Assembly (NCBI RefSeq): GCF_003403295.1
Contig: NZ_QUWV01000039.1
Location: 1 to 64,000 of the forward strand
Direction: 5' to 3'
DNA length: 64,000 bases
Source of the DNA: Komagataeibacter melaceti
Lineage (GTDB): Bacteria; Pseudomonadota; Alphaproteobacteria; Acetobacterales; Acetobacteraceae
Part shown: in pieces, positions 11,330-24,426 of the stretch
Layout of the letters: each line of letters opens with the position of its first letter
How positions within the stretch are numbered: the first letter of the stretch is position 1
Notes under the pieces: generated by a model
Seen by the model: only the letters and a program-made list of their open reading frames with translations
Database searches by the model: none
Told to the model about the DNA's origin: nothing
Translations under genes and position numbers: made by a program

Positions 11330-12304
11330 ATGAGCGACACCACCCCCATGCCCACCCTGCCCCGCTGGGCGGAGGTTCTGGATACAGAAGCCTGCCGCCC
11401 CCGTGGCCGCCTGACCGCGCAGGCACCGCTGGGCGCGCGCACGTGGTTCCGCGTGGGTGGGGCGGCGGAACTCCTGTTCCAGCCCGCCAGCGCGGAAGAC
11501 CTGGCCCGTGTCCTGCGCTGCCTCCCGCTGGAGGCCCCGGTCCTTGCACTCGGGGCCTGCTCGAACGTGATCGTGCGCGACGGGGGCATTGACGGGCTGG
11601 TCATCCGGCTGGCCCGTGGCTTTTCCACCATCACGCGTGATGGGGACGGGCTGATCGTGGGGGCCGCCTGCCTTGACGTGACCGTTGCCGAACACGCGGC
11701 GCAGGCCGGGCTTGGGGGGCTTGAATTCCTTGCGGGCATACCCGGCTCGATCGGTGGCGCGGTGGCCATGAACGCCGGGGCCTATGGTTCGGACATGGCC
11801 ACCGTACTGGACTGGGTGGAGGTGGTGACACGTGACGGCAGGCTGCTGCGCCTGCCCGCCGCATCACTGGATTTCAGCTACCGCCACGCCAGCCTGCCCG
11901 CCCATGCCGTGGTGGTGCGCACCCGGCTGAACGCGCAGGAAGCCCCGCCCGCCGCCATCCGCCAGCGTATCGAGGACATCCGCGCCGCGCGTGAGGCATC
12001 CCAGCCTGTCCGCGCCCGTACGGGGGGGTCCACCTTCCGCAACCCCGCCCCCGACGAATCCGAGCGCAAGGCGTGGGAACTGATTGACGCCGCCGGGTGC
12101 CGTGGCCTGAAGGTGGGCGGCGCCATGATGAGCGAGAAGCACTGCAATTTCATGCTCAATACGGGCAATGCCACCGCAGGCGACCTGGAGCGGCTGGGCG
12201 AGACGGTGCGCCAGCGCGTGCATGACCACACCGCCGTCCTGCTGCGCTGGGAAATCCGGCGGATCGGCCGCCCGGTGGTTACCGGTAGGAAAGAAGACGT
12301 ATGA
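11330..12304 (+). CDS. murB: UDP-N-acetylenolpyruvoylglucosamine reductase MurB
   Basis: MurB is the FAD- and NADPH-dependent enzyme that reduces the enolpyruvyl group to make UDP-MurNAc. It has the FAD-binding pattern of the type I enzyme: RVGGAAELLF, then GIPGSIGGAVAMNAGAYG around residues 138-155, and the catalytic-serine segment GGSTFRNP around residue 230. The C-terminal AGCRGLKVGGAMMSEKHCNF stretch is also family-typical. The gene abuts murC with no intergenic base and overlaps ddl by four. Confidence 0.96.
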   Translation: MSDTTPMPTLPRWAEVLDTEACRPRGRLTAQAPLGARTWFRVGGAAELLFQPASAEDLARVLRCLPLEAPVLALGACSNVIVRDGGIDGLVIRLARGFSTITRDGDGLIVGAACLDVTVAEHAAQAGLGGLEFLAGIPGSIGGAVAMNAGAYGSDMATVLDWVEVVTRDGRLLRLPAASLDFSYRHASLPAHAVVVRTRLNAQEAPPAAIRQRIEDIRAAREASQPVRARTGGSTFRNPAPDESERKAWELIDAAGCRGLKVGGAMMSEKHCNFMLNTGNATAGDLERLGETVRQRVHDHTAVLLRWEIRRIGRPVVTGRKEDV

Positions 12305-13242
12305 TGCCCCGCAAGATTTCCGTCCTGATGGGCGGCATGTCGGCCGAACGCACGGTCAGCCTGAACAGCGGGCGCAACGTGGCCGAGGCCCTGCGCGGCC
12401 GTGGGCATGAGGTACGCTGCATCGACGCGGGCGAAGACCTGCCCTCCATCGTGACCGACCTGCGCGACCATGCGCCCGATGTGGTGTTCAACGCCCTGCA
12501 CGGCCGCTTTGGCGAGGACGGGTCCATTCAGGGCGTGCTGGACTGGATGGGCATCGCCTACACCCATTCCGGCGTCCGGGCTTCGGCCACCGCCATGAAC
12601 AAAGATGCCGCACGCACCGTCTTCGCCGCCGCAGGCCTGCCGGTGGCGACCGGGATGATCCTCACCCCCGCCGAACTGGAGGGGGCGGACCCCCTGCCCG
12701 CGCCCTATGTGGTCAAGCCGCTGAACGAGGGGTCCTCCGTCGGGGTCGAGATCATTCACCCCGCCAGCAACCGCCGGGCAGAGGTGGCGCGCTCATGGTC
12801 CTTCGGCACGCATGTGCTGGTGGAGGAATACGTGCCCGGCCGTGAACTGACCGTGGGCGTGCTTGAAGACCGGGCGCTGACCGTGACCGACATCACGCCC
12901 GCAGGCGGGGCCACCAGCTTTTACGACTATCAGGCCAAGTACAACGCAGGCGGTTCCTGCCACCACCTGCCCGCGCGCATCCACCCCGAAGCGTTTGAAC
13001 AGGCGCGCGAACTGGCGCTGGCCACCCACCGCGCGCTGGGCTGCCGGGGGGCGAGCCGCACGGATTTCCGTTATGATGACACGACCGACCCGGATGCGCC
13101 CGGGCGCCTTGTCATTCTGGAAACCAATACACAGCCGGGCATGACGCCCACCTCCCTCCTGCCCGAACAGGCCGCGGCATGTGGCATGGACTACGCCACG
13201 CTGTGCGAGTGGATGATTGACCACGCGACCTGCCGTACATGA
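12301..13242 (+). CDS. ddl: D-alanine-D-alanine ligase (DdlB type)
   Basis: Ddl is the ATP-grasp enzyme that joins two D-alanines for MurF. The N-terminal domain contains the VFNALHGRFGEDG segment. The ATP-grasp part shows YVVKPLNEGSSVGVE and LVEEYVPGRELTVGV, and the C-terminal active-site loop reads NTQPGMTPTSLLPEQ. Length 313 is typical. Two ATG codons stand in tandem at 12301 and 12304; the first overlaps the murB stop. Position in the cluster identifies it as the DdlB-type gene. Confidence 0.95.
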   Translation: MMPRKISVLMGGMSAERTVSLNSGRNVAEALRGRGHEVRCIDAGEDLPSIVTDLRDHAPDVVFNALHGRFGEDGSIQGVLDWMGIAYTHSGVRASATAMNKDAARTVFAAAGLPVATGMILTPAELEGADPLPAPYVVKPLNEGSSVGVEIIHPASNRRAEVARSWSFGTHVLVEEYVPGRELTVGVLEDRALTVTDITPAGGATSFYDYQAKYNAGGSCHHLPARIHPEAFEQARELALATHRALGCRGASRTDFRYDDTTDPDAPGRLVILETNTQPGMTPTSLLPEQAAACGMDYATLCEWMIDHATCRT

Positions 13243-14171
13243 AGCGACCGGTCGATAGCAGCCACCGGCCCTCCCGGCTCTCGATCTTCCTGCGCCGGCA
13301 GAAGCGCCTGCTGCGCCCCATCCTCGTTCTGGTGGTGCTGGCGGGGCTGGGGGCGGCTGGCGTGCTGGCATACCGGCATTTCGGCTCCGACCCGCGCTTT
13401 GCGCCGCTGCGCAACCGGATCATCAACATGCTGCCGTTGCGGATAACCGAAATCGACGTGACGGGCTGCGTGCTGACCAGTGAATCCGCATTGCAGGAAG
13501 CACTGGGCGTGCGGACGGGGGATTTCATCCTCGGCTTTTCCATGGCTGCCGCGCGCCACCGCATCGATGCGCTGCCCTTTGTCGATCATTCGGTGGTGGA
13601 GCGCCACCTGCCGCATACCATCATCATCCACCTGTTCGAACGCCGCCCCTTCGCCGTATGGCAGAATCACGGGCATTTCATGCTGATCGACCGTGAGGGC
13701 AACCAGGTGCGCGACCAGGGCATGACCGGCAAGGATGCCGAGGCCTTCATGCAGCTTCCGCTGGTGGTCGGCCCGGACGCCAACACGGCGGCGGCGGCGC
13801 TGATAGATGAACTTTCGGCCCAGCCGGAGGTCCGCAGCCATGTGGTGGCCGCTGCGCGCGTGGGCCAGCGCCGGTGGAACCTGACCCTGCGCAACGGCAC
13901 CACCATCCTGCTGCCCGAGGGGCAGGAAGTCGCGGCCCTGAAGCGGCTTGCACAGATGCAGCAAAGTATAAGAATACTGGACCGTCCGGTTATCGCCATA
14001 GACATGCGCCTGCCTGACCGCCTGATCATACGTGAAAACCCGTCCGCCCCGTCGAATGACAACGACAGGGACAAGGGTGACACGCAGCCACAGGCGGCCC
14101 CCACGGGGGATCAGGCCCCGGTCGCACCATGGCTTTCCCCCGATACCGGTCCGATACGGAGGCGGGCATGA
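13239..14171 (+). CDS. ftsQ: Cell division protein FtsQ
   Basis: FtsQ is a bitopic inner-membrane divisome protein linking cytoplasmic and periplasmic parts. The sequence has a basic cytoplasmic N-terminus of about 28 residues, one membrane helix at about 29-48, and a periplasmic POTRA domain beginning with ITEIDVTGC, followed by the FtsQ C-terminal region. The last 45 residues are a polar, proline-rich tail. It overlaps ddl at its start and ftsA at its stop through ATGA junctions. Sequence conservation in FtsQ is low, so the neighbours carry part of the identification. Confidence 0.92.
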   Translation: MKRPVDSSHRPSRLSIFLRRQKRLLRPILVLVVLAGLGAAGVLAYRHFGSDPRFAPLRNRIINMLPLRITEIDVTGCVLTSESALQEALGVRTGDFILGFSMAAARHRIDALPFVDHSVVERHLPHTIIIHLFERRPFAVWQNHGHFMLIDREGNQVRDQGMTGKDAEAFMQLPLVVGPDANTAAAALIDELSAQPEVRSHVVAAARVGQRRWNLTLRNGTTILLPEGQEVAALKRLAQMQQSIRILDRPVIAIDMRLPDRLIIRENPSAPSNDNDRDKGDTQPQAAPTGDQAPVAPWLSPDTGPIRRRA

Positions 14172-15571
14172 CATATCCAGTGCCGGGAACGGTCCACAAG
14201 ACCCTTCCCGCAACGCGCGTAACCACACCTTCAGCCCCGGTGCCCGCCATACGTGGGGCGGGCCTGCCCGCGCCTGCCCCCCGTTCCCGCAACGCGGCGG
14301 CAGTGGTGGCGGCCGAGGAGCGTGCGCCCACGCGCAGGCTGCGCACCGGGCCGTTCAGCGTGCTGGATATCGGCTCGACCAAAATCGTATGCCTGATCGG
14401 CCGGGGGGAGCCGGACAACACGATCCGTATCCTCGGCCATGGCTGGCGGCGTTCGCACGGGGTACGCTCGGGCGGGATTGTTGACCTGCGCGAGGCGGAA
14501 AGCGCCATCCGCGCTGCCGTGGCGCAGGCCGAGGACATGGCGACGGAACGCCGGGACTCGATTTTCGTGAACCTGTCCTGCGGCCACCCCGAAAGCCGCC
14601 ACATCAACGCGCGCTGGCCCATTGGCGGGCGCGAGATCACGAAAACCGATGTCAGCCGCATCATTGCCGAAGGCCGCCTGCGCGCCGTGTCGGAGGGGCG
14701 CTCGGCCATCCATACCCTGCCGCTGGATTACGCGGTGGATGACACGCAGGAGGTGCTCGACCCGTGCGGGCACCTGTGCGACCTGCTTTCGGCACGGCTG
14801 CATGTGATTGACGCCAACACGACGGCGCTGCGCAACCTTGAGGCCGTGCTGTCGCGCGTGGAACTCAAGATCGAGGGGATGGTCTCATCCCCCCTCGCCT
14901 CCGGCCTTGCGGTGATGAACGAGGATGAGCGCAACCTGGGCGCCACGGTGGTGGACATGGGCGGCGGCACCACCTCGATCGGGGTGTTTGGCGACGGACG
15001 GCTACTGCACACATCCACGATTCCCGTGGGCGGCCTGCACATCACGCGCGACATCGCGCACGGGCTGTCCACCTCCATCGACAATGCCGAGCGGCTGAAG
15101 ACCATGCACGGCTCGGCCGAACTGCTGGCCGGGGATGACCATGATCCCATTCTTGTGCAGCTGATCGGTGACAACGACCATCATTATGTCAGAATTCCAC
15201 GCGCAAGGATTGTCTCGATCATACATCCGCGCGTGGAGGAGACACTGGAAATGGTACGCGACAGGCTGGAAATGGCCGCCGTCGGCCCCGCATCCGACGG
15301 GCGGGTGATCCTGACGGGCGGCGGCTCGCTGCTGGAAGGGATCGGACCGATGGCCGCGCGCATCCTCAACCGCCAGGTCCGGCTGGGCCGCCCGCGCCGC
15401 ATTGTCGGCCTGCCCGAAAACGCGGCGACGTGGCCCATGTTCTCCACCTCGGCGGGGCTGCTGGCCTGGGCGGCCGGCGCCGCCGATGAAATGGGAGAAC
15501 CCGACACGCGCGACGCCCGCCCGGCGGGCCTGATGCGACGTTTTATGGATTTCATACGCGAAAGGGTATGA
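14168..15571 (+). CDS. ftsA: Cell division protein FtsA
   Basis: FtsA is an actin-like ATPase that tethers FtsZ to the membrane. I choose the ATG at 14168: it overlaps the ftsQ stop and has a GGAGG ribosome site five bases upstream. An ATG 39 bases earlier lacks this. The 467-residue protein has a 60-residue variable N-terminus, the phosphate-1 motif DIGSTK beginning at residue 67, and the phosphate-2 motif DMGGGTTSIGVF. The last 14 residues form a basic amphipathic helix (RRFMDFIRERV), as expected for the membrane-targeting tip. Confidence 0.95.
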   Translation: MTYPVPGTVHKTLPATRVTTPSAPVPAIRGAGLPAPAPRSRNAAAVVAAEERAPTRRLRTGPFSVLDIGSTKIVCLIGRGEPDNTIRILGHGWRRSHGVRSGGIVDLREAESAIRAAVAQAEDMATERRDSIFVNLSCGHPESRHINARWPIGGREITKTDVSRIIAEGRLRAVSEGRSAIHTLPLDYAVDDTQEVLDPCGHLCDLLSARLHVIDANTTALRNLEAVLSRVELKIEGMVSSPLASGLAVMNEDERNLGATVVDMGGGTTSIGVFGDGRLLHTSTIPVGGLHITRDIAHGLSTSIDNAERLKTMHGSAELLAGDDHDPILVQLIGDNDHHYVRIPRARIVSIIHPRVEETLEMVRDRLEMAAVGPASDGRVILTGGGSLLEGIGPMAARILNRQVRLGRPRRIVGLPENAATWPMFSTSAGLLAWAAGAADEMGEPDTRDARPAGLMRRFMDFIRERV

Positions 15572-15648
15572 CATTGTGCAGAAACCCTTTATTGTAATTT
15601 AGCCATTCGTATGCCAGCCCGCCTACCCCAATCCATCGGGAGCCAAGC

Positions 15649-17124
15649 ATGACCCTCAACCTGACCATCCCGCAACAGAACCACTCCGATTTCACCCCCC
15701 GCATTACGGTGATCGGTGTTGGCGGTGGTGGGACCAATGCGGTGGACAACATGATCCATTCGCAGTTGCAGGGGGTGGAATTCGTTGTCGCCAACACCGA
15801 TGCCCAGCAGCTTTCCCACAGCAGCGCCGACCGCCGCATCCAGCTTGGCCCGCACCTGACGCAGGGCCTTGGCGCGGGTGCCAAGCCGGAAATCGGGCGC
15901 GCGGCGGCAGAAGAAGCCTGCGATGAACTTTCCCGCCACCTTGATGGCGCGCATATGGTGTTCATCACGGCGGGCATGGGCGGCGGCACCGGCACGGGGG
16001 CGGCACCCGTCATCGCGCGCATGGCGCGTGAGCGCGGAATCCTGACCGTGGGCGTCGTGACCAAGCCCTTCACGTTCGAAGGGGGACGGCGCGCCAAGTC
16101 GGCGGAGGCGGGCATTGCCGAGCTCCAGCAGTTCGTTGATACGCTGATCGTAATTCCCAACCAGAACCTTTTCCGGCTGGCCAATGAGCGCACGAGCTGG
16201 AAAGACGCCTTCAAGATGGCGGACAACGTGCTCTACATGGGCGTGCGTGGCGTCACCGATCTCATGATGGCGCCGGGGCTGGTCAACCTCGACTTTGCCG
16301 ACATCCGCACCATCATGGCCGAGATGGGCAAGGCGATGATGGGCACGGGCGAGGCCGAGGGCGAAAACCGCGCCATCGCCGCCGCCGAGGACGCCATTTC
16401 CAACCCGCTGCTTGAAGATACGTCGATGTCGGGTGCGCAGGGCCTGCTCATCAACATCACGGGTGGCGAGGACCTGACCCTGTTCGAGGTTGATCAGGCC
16501 GCCAACCGCATCCGTGAGGAAGTGGCGGAAGACGCCAACATCATCTTCGGTTCGGCCATTGATACGTCCCTGAACGGCCGTATCCGCGTGTCCGTAGTGG
16601 CGACGGGCATCGACAACCCGCCCTCACGCGCGGCAGCCCAGCCGCCCCAGCAGCCTGCCGAGACCCCGGCCCCTGCGACAGCGGCCCCTGCCGCACCGCA
16701 GGCAGCAGCACCCGCGGCCGCCGCCCCGGCAGCCCAGCCTGCCACAGCAGCACCGGGACAGCCCGCTGCCGCCGCACCGCAGGCGGCACACCCGGCGGCC
16801 CCGCAGGCGCCCTCCCCCGATGCCGTGCCCCCGCAGGTGGCGCAGCGTGGTTCGCCGCGTTCGCCCCTGTTCACCGAAAGTGCGAAGGCCCCGGCACCCG
16901 AGCCGCAGCAGCCCGCGCCGCGCAGCCTGTTCGGAATCGTTACCGGCGCGCTGCGTCGCCACTCCACCCCACCGCAGCCGGAAGCCGCACCGCGCACCGA
17001 ACCCTCCGTGCAGCAGCAGGCGCCCCAGCAGCCCCAGCCGGAGCAGCAGCAGGCCACGGGCAACCCCACGCCGGATGATGGCGGGCTGGACATTCCGGCA
17101 TTCCTGCGCCGGCGCTCATCCTGA
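15649..17124 (+). CDS. ftsZ: Cell division GTPase FtsZ
   Basis: FtsZ is the tubulin-like GTPase that forms the Z ring. The GTP-binding loop [10 protein letters not shown] is at residues 111-120, and the N-terminal [13 protein letters not shown] segment is intact. A GGGAG ribosome site precedes the ATG in the 77-base gap after ftsA. The globular part ends near residue 324. It is followed by about 150 residues made almost entirely of Ala, Pro and Gln, and then by the conserved C-terminal peptide [14 protein letters not shown] (478-491) that binds FtsA and other partners. The linker is long compared with enterobacterial FtsZ but not unusual in alphaproteobacteria. Confidence 0.98.
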   Translation: MTLNLTIPQQNHSDFTPRITVIGVGGGGTNAVDNMIHSQLQGVEFVVANTDAQQLSHSSADRRIQLGPHLTQGLGAGAKPEIGRAAAEEACDELSRHLDGAHMVFITAGMGGGTGTGAAPVIARMARERGILTVGVVTKPFTFEGGRRAKSAEAGIAELQQFVDTLIVIPNQNLFRLANERTSWKDAFKMADNVLYMGVRGVTDLMMAPGLVNLDFADIRTIMAEMGKAMMGTGEAEGENRAIAAAEDAISNPLLEDTSMSGAQGLLINITGGEDLTLFEVDQAANRIREEVAEDANIIFGSAIDTSLNGRIRVSVVATGIDNPPSRAAAQPPQQPAETPAPATAAPAAPQAAAPAAAAPAAQPATAAPGQPAAAAPQAAHPAAPQAPSPDAVPPQVAQRGSPRSPLFTESAKAPAPEPQQPAPRSLFGIVTGALRRHSTPPQPEAAPRTEPSVQQQAPQQPQPEQQQATGNPTPDDGGLDIPAFLRRRSS

Positions 17125-17136
17125 CCATTACATACG

Positions 17137-17161
17137 CGGCCTGTCCCCTGCGGGCAGGCCG
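17137..17161 (+). terminator. GC-rich hairpin after ftsZ, possible terminator
   Basis: A strong inverted repeat (arms CGGCCTG and CAGGCCG, with an inner CCC/GGG pair around a CTGC loop) starts 12 bases after the ftsZ stop. There is no run of T after it, so it may be a weak or Rho-assisted terminator, or an mRNA 3'-end stabiliser, separating the dcw transcript from lpxC. Confidence 0.4.
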
Positions 17162-17287
17162 TGAATGCGGTGTTGAATAGGTAACAATAGGCAATAATCC
17201 TTGACTGTCCGAAGGGGCAATAACGCAGTAGCATTCATCATGCCATTTACTGCGCATTCCCCTACTCTTCCGCCAAGGATACAGGCA

Positions 17288-18253
17288 ATGGACGGCATGT
17301 TGCCGCAGACAGGCGCCCCCTTCATGCCACAATCCCGACATGCCGGGCAGATGCAGCATACCCTGCGCCAGCCGATCAGCAGCGTGGGTACGGGCCTCCA
17401 TACGGGGGCGCGCATTACCCTGCGCCTGTCACCCGCGCCGGAGAATACCGGCATCGTGTTCCGGCGCGATGATTCGGACCTGCCGCCCCTGCCCGCACGT
17501 TACGATACCGTGGTTGATACCCGGCTGAGTACGGTGCTGGCGCATGACCCGCAGGCCGGGGCCGCTGGCCGCATCGCCACGGTGGAACACCTCATGGCCG
17601 CGCTGGCGGGATGTGGCATCGACAATGTCTTCATTGATGTAAGCGGGCCGGAAATTCCTGTTTTTGATGGCTCGGCCGCTGAATTCGTCTTCCTGATCGA
17701 ATGTGCGGGCATCACGGCGCAGGCGGCAGCACGGCGGGAAATCTACATCAACAGGACCGTAAGGGTGGAGGATGGCGACGCCTATGCCGAACTTTCCCCC
17801 ACGCTGGAGCCGGGACTGCTGATTGATATTTCCATTGATTTCCCGGCCGCGGCCATCGGCCAGCAGCGCTATGCCGCGCGGTTGGAAAGCAGTTGCTTCC
17901 ACCAGCATCTCAGCACGGCGCGCACCTTTGTGCTGCAGCCTGAAATCGAGCATCTCCATTCCATCGGCCTGGCGCAGGGCGGGTCACTCGACAACGCCAT
18001 TGTCGTGAATGGCGATCAGGTGCTCAACCCGACGGGTCTGCGCCACCCGGAGGAATTCGTGCGCCACAAGGTTCTGGACGCGATTGGCGACCTGCATCTG
18101 GCAGGCGGCGCGATCAATGGCTGTTTCCGTGGCCACAAATCGGGGCATACGCTCAATAACCGCCTGTTGCGCAAGCTGTTTTCCGATCAGGCGAACTGGA
18201 GCACGACCCCATCCACCCCGCCTGCGCGCCAGCCACAGATCAAGGCGGCATGA
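17288..18253 (+). CDS. lpxC: UDP-3-O-acyl-GlcNAc deacetylase LpxC
   Basis: LpxC is the zinc-dependent deacetylase of the committed step of lipid A synthesis. The family N-terminal motif (TLRQPISSVGTGLHTG), the zinc-site segment EHLMAALAG, the KVLDAIGDLHLAG segment and HKSGHTLNN are all present. I place the start at the ATG at 17288 because AAGGA lies eight bases upstream; this gives 321 residues. Other in-frame starts exist at 17201, 17240, 17324 and 17351; the last would give 300 residues and matches the E. coli N-terminus best. lpxC commonly follows ftsZ in proteobacteria. Confidence 0.93.
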   Translation: MDGMLPQTGAPFMPQSRHAGQMQHTLRQPISSVGTGLHTGARITLRLSPAPENTGIVFRRDDSDLPPLPARYDTVVDTRLSTVLAHDPQAGAAGRIATVEHLMAALAGCGIDNVFIDVSGPEIPVFDGSAAEFVFLIECAGITAQAAARREIYINRTVRVEDGDAYAELSPTLEPGLLIDISIDFPAAAIGQQRYAARLESSCFHQHLSTARTFVLQPEIEHLHSIGLAQGGSLDNAIVVNGDQVLNPTGLRHPEEFVRHKVLDAIGDLHLAGGAINGCFRGHKSGHTLNNRLLRKLFSDQANWSTTPSTPPARQPQIKAA

Positions 18254-18334
18254 TGGGAAGGCCGAAATCAGCACGCGAAGACTTCACCCTCCCCCGGCAC
18301 ATGATATAAAGCTTCCGTAACTGGAAGAGCCGGC

Positions 18335-19219
18335 ATGTTCGCACGCAGATCACGATATACCCCGCAGCCATCGCGCAATGCCAGCCATGCGGCCCGCTGG
18401 CTGGCGCTTCTGCCTGTCGCCTCCCTGCTGGCGGCATGCGGCAACAGCGCCAGCAGCATCAATGAACGCGCGCCCCGTGTCGGTTCGGCGGAGACCCTTT
18501 ATAACAACGGCGTGGATGCCCTGCGCTCCGACCGTTACCTGCTTTCGGTCAACCAGTTCGATACCCTGCAGCGCAACTATCCCTATTCGCCCTACACGGC
18601 CAATGCCCAGCTTATGGAAGGCTATGCCAACTACCTGCTGAGCAAATACCCCGAATCCGTGCAGCAGCTTGACCGCTTTCTGGAACTGCACCCGACCAGC
18701 GCCGATGCCGCCTATGCCTTCTACCTGCGCGCGCTATGTTATTACGAACAGGTGGCGGATGTGCAGCGTGACCAGCAGGGCACGATCGAGGCCATGGATG
18801 CGCTGGAGGAAGTCATCACCCGCTTCCCCCAAAGCCCCTACGCCCGTGATGCGCAGTTGAAGATCGACCTGTGCCGCGACCATCTGGCGGGCAAGGAAAT
18901 GCTGGTGGGACGCTACTACCAGCAGCAGAACGATTTCCTTGCAGCCGCGGGCCGCTACCAGCGCGTGGTGCAGGATTTCCAGACCACGAACCATGTGCCC
19001 GAAGCACTGGAGCGGCTGGTGGAAGTCTATCTGGACATGGGCCTGCTGGAACAGGCCCGCAAGACCGGCGCGGTGCTGGCCTATAACTACCCCAGCAGCA
19101 AATGGTACCACGATGCGTATGACCACCTGCGCGCGCACCATCTGCTCAAGGGTGTTGACGCACCGGACCACAAACAGGGCCGCAATATCTTCTCCCGGGC
19201 ATGGCATTCGATTTTCTGA
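18335..19219 (+). CDS. bamD: Outer membrane protein assembly factor BamD (lipoprotein)
   Basis: BamD is a TPR lipoprotein of the BAM complex that inserts beta-barrel proteins. A positively charged N-terminus leads to a signal peptide ending in the lipobox LAAC, with the lipidated cysteine at residue 35. The mature part begins with the BamD-typical ETLYNNGVDAL and continues as tandem TPR helices (for example PYSPYTANAQLMEGYANYLL). Length 294 is normal. It lies between lpxC and recN, a common alphaproteobacterial order. Confidence 0.94.
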   Translation: MFARRSRYTPQPSRNASHAARWLALLPVASLLAACGNSASSINERAPRVGSAETLYNNGVDALRSDRYLLSVNQFDTLQRNYPYSPYTANAQLMEGYANYLLSKYPESVQQLDRFLELHPTSADAAYAFYLRALCYYEQVADVQRDQQGTIEAMDALEEVITRFPQSPYARDAQLKIDLCRDHLAGKEMLVGRYYQQQNDFLAAAGRYQRVVQDFQTTNHVPEALERLVEVYLDMGLLEQARKTGAVLAYNYPSSKWYHDAYDHLRAHHLLKGVDAPDHKQGRNIFSRAWHSIF

Positions 19220-19255
19220 TTTCCGCCAACGGCTTGCGCTGAACAGGAAACCTGC

Positions 19256-23129
<3,874 letters not shown>

Positions 23130-23295
23130 CACCCATCCATACCCATGCGGCACAGTGTGGCCTTGCATGTCCCTGTCGCGTAACGTTTACTACCATAACG
23201 AACCCATCACGAAGTAGCAGGAGCAGCCGCACGGGACCAACACGTCATATTGCCGCAACGGGGTGCGGCGTGGATTATCAGGGGGATAGTATCTT

Positions 23296-24426
23296 ATGAC
23301 AGTTTCAGGGCCGCGGGGGCGGTTACTGACAACACGCCGGAACATGCTGGGCATGACCGGGGCGGCGGGCAGCAGCCTGCTGCTGCCACGCTCCGGCCGT
23401 GCCGCGACCGGCCAGCCCGCATGGCGCAGGCCGCTGGCGGAATCGGACGCGGTCATCGCGTTCGCCCATCCGGGGCCGATTACCGATGGGGGCTGGTCCA
23501 TGGTGCATGACCGGGGCATGCATGCCGTGCGCCGGGCATTCCCGAAACTGCGCACCGTGTATGTGGAAAGCGTGCCCTATTCGGCCGACGCCACGCGAAT
23601 CTTCCGCCAGTTCGTGGCGGAGGGCGCGCAGATGGTTTTCGCCACGTCGGAATATGGCGACTTCATCAAGGACGTATCGGACCGTGCGCCGGATGTCGCC
23701 TTCATGGAAGGTGACGGCTCCACCGTAACCGGCAACCTTGGCTGGTATTACGTCGCGCACTGGTACGCCAGCTACATCATCGGCATCGCGGCGGGGCTCA
23801 TGACCCGCACGGGCAAGCTCGGCTTTCTGGGGTCATTTCCCATCCCGTCGGTCTATGCCAGCGCCAACGCCACCCTGCTGGGCGCGCAGACCATCAACCC
23901 CTCCATTACAATGCAGGCCATCACCACCAATTCCTGGTTCGACCCGCAGGCCGCGACCCAGGGGGCCAGCGCGCTGGCTGATAACGGGTGTGATTTCCTG
24001 TGCGGCATCATGGATGAGCCCGCCTACCTGCGCGTGGCCGTGCAGCGCGGGCTGAAGGCGGCGATGTGGAATACCGGTATGCTCAGTTACGGGCCGGATG
24101 CCTATGTCAGTTCCGTCACACTGGACTTTGACAGTTTCTATATCGCGCAGGTGCGCAGCCTGCTGGCGGGCACATGGCAGCCCGAAGGCCGTTTCCTGAC
24201 ACTGGGCCACGGCGTGGACCGTGATGACTGGGGACCGACCGTGCCCCCCGCCGTGGCACGGCAGGCGGATGACATGCGCACGCGCCTGCTGGCGGGGTAC
24301 AACCCGTTCCGTGGCCCGATCCACGACAATCATGGTCGCCTGCGCGTGCCTGCGGGCGTCACGCTGAGCGATGAGGACATCTATCACAGCGACTGGGCTG
24401 TGGCGGGAGTATCCGGCCTTGAATAA
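23296..24426 (+). CDS. BMP-family ABC transporter substrate-binding protein (Tat-type signal)
   Basis: This is the periplasmic binding protein of a Med/PnrA-like (BMP family) importer. Members of the family bind purine nucleosides, and some bind other purines or autoinducers, so the ligand cannot be named here. The N-terminus has a twin-arginine pattern (TTRRNMLGM, Arg14-Arg15) before a hydrophobic stretch, suggesting Tat export of a folded protein. The body has family segments such as DGGWSMVHDRGM near residue 66 and GKLGFLGSFPIPSV. A 166-base gap precedes it, with GGGGGA about ten bases before the ATG, so it probably heads its own four-gene operon. Confidence 0.85.
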   Translation: MTVSGPRGRLLTTRRNMLGMTGAAGSSLLLPRSGRAATGQPAWRRPLAESDAVIAFAHPGPITDGGWSMVHDRGMHAVRRAFPKLRTVYVESVPYSADATRIFRQFVAEGAQMVFATSEYGDFIKDVSDRAPDVAFMEGDGSTVTGNLGWYYVAHWYASYIIGIAAGLMTRTGKLGFLGSFPIPSVYASANATLLGAQTINPSITMQAITTNSWFDPQAATQGASALADNGCDFLCGIMDEPAYLRVAVQRGLKAAMWNTGMLSYGPDAYVSSVTLDFDSFYIAQVRSLLAGTWQPEGRFLTLGHGVDRDDWGPTVPPAVARQADDMRTRLLAGYNPFRGPIHDNHGRLRVPAGVTLSDEDIYHSDWAVAGVSGLE

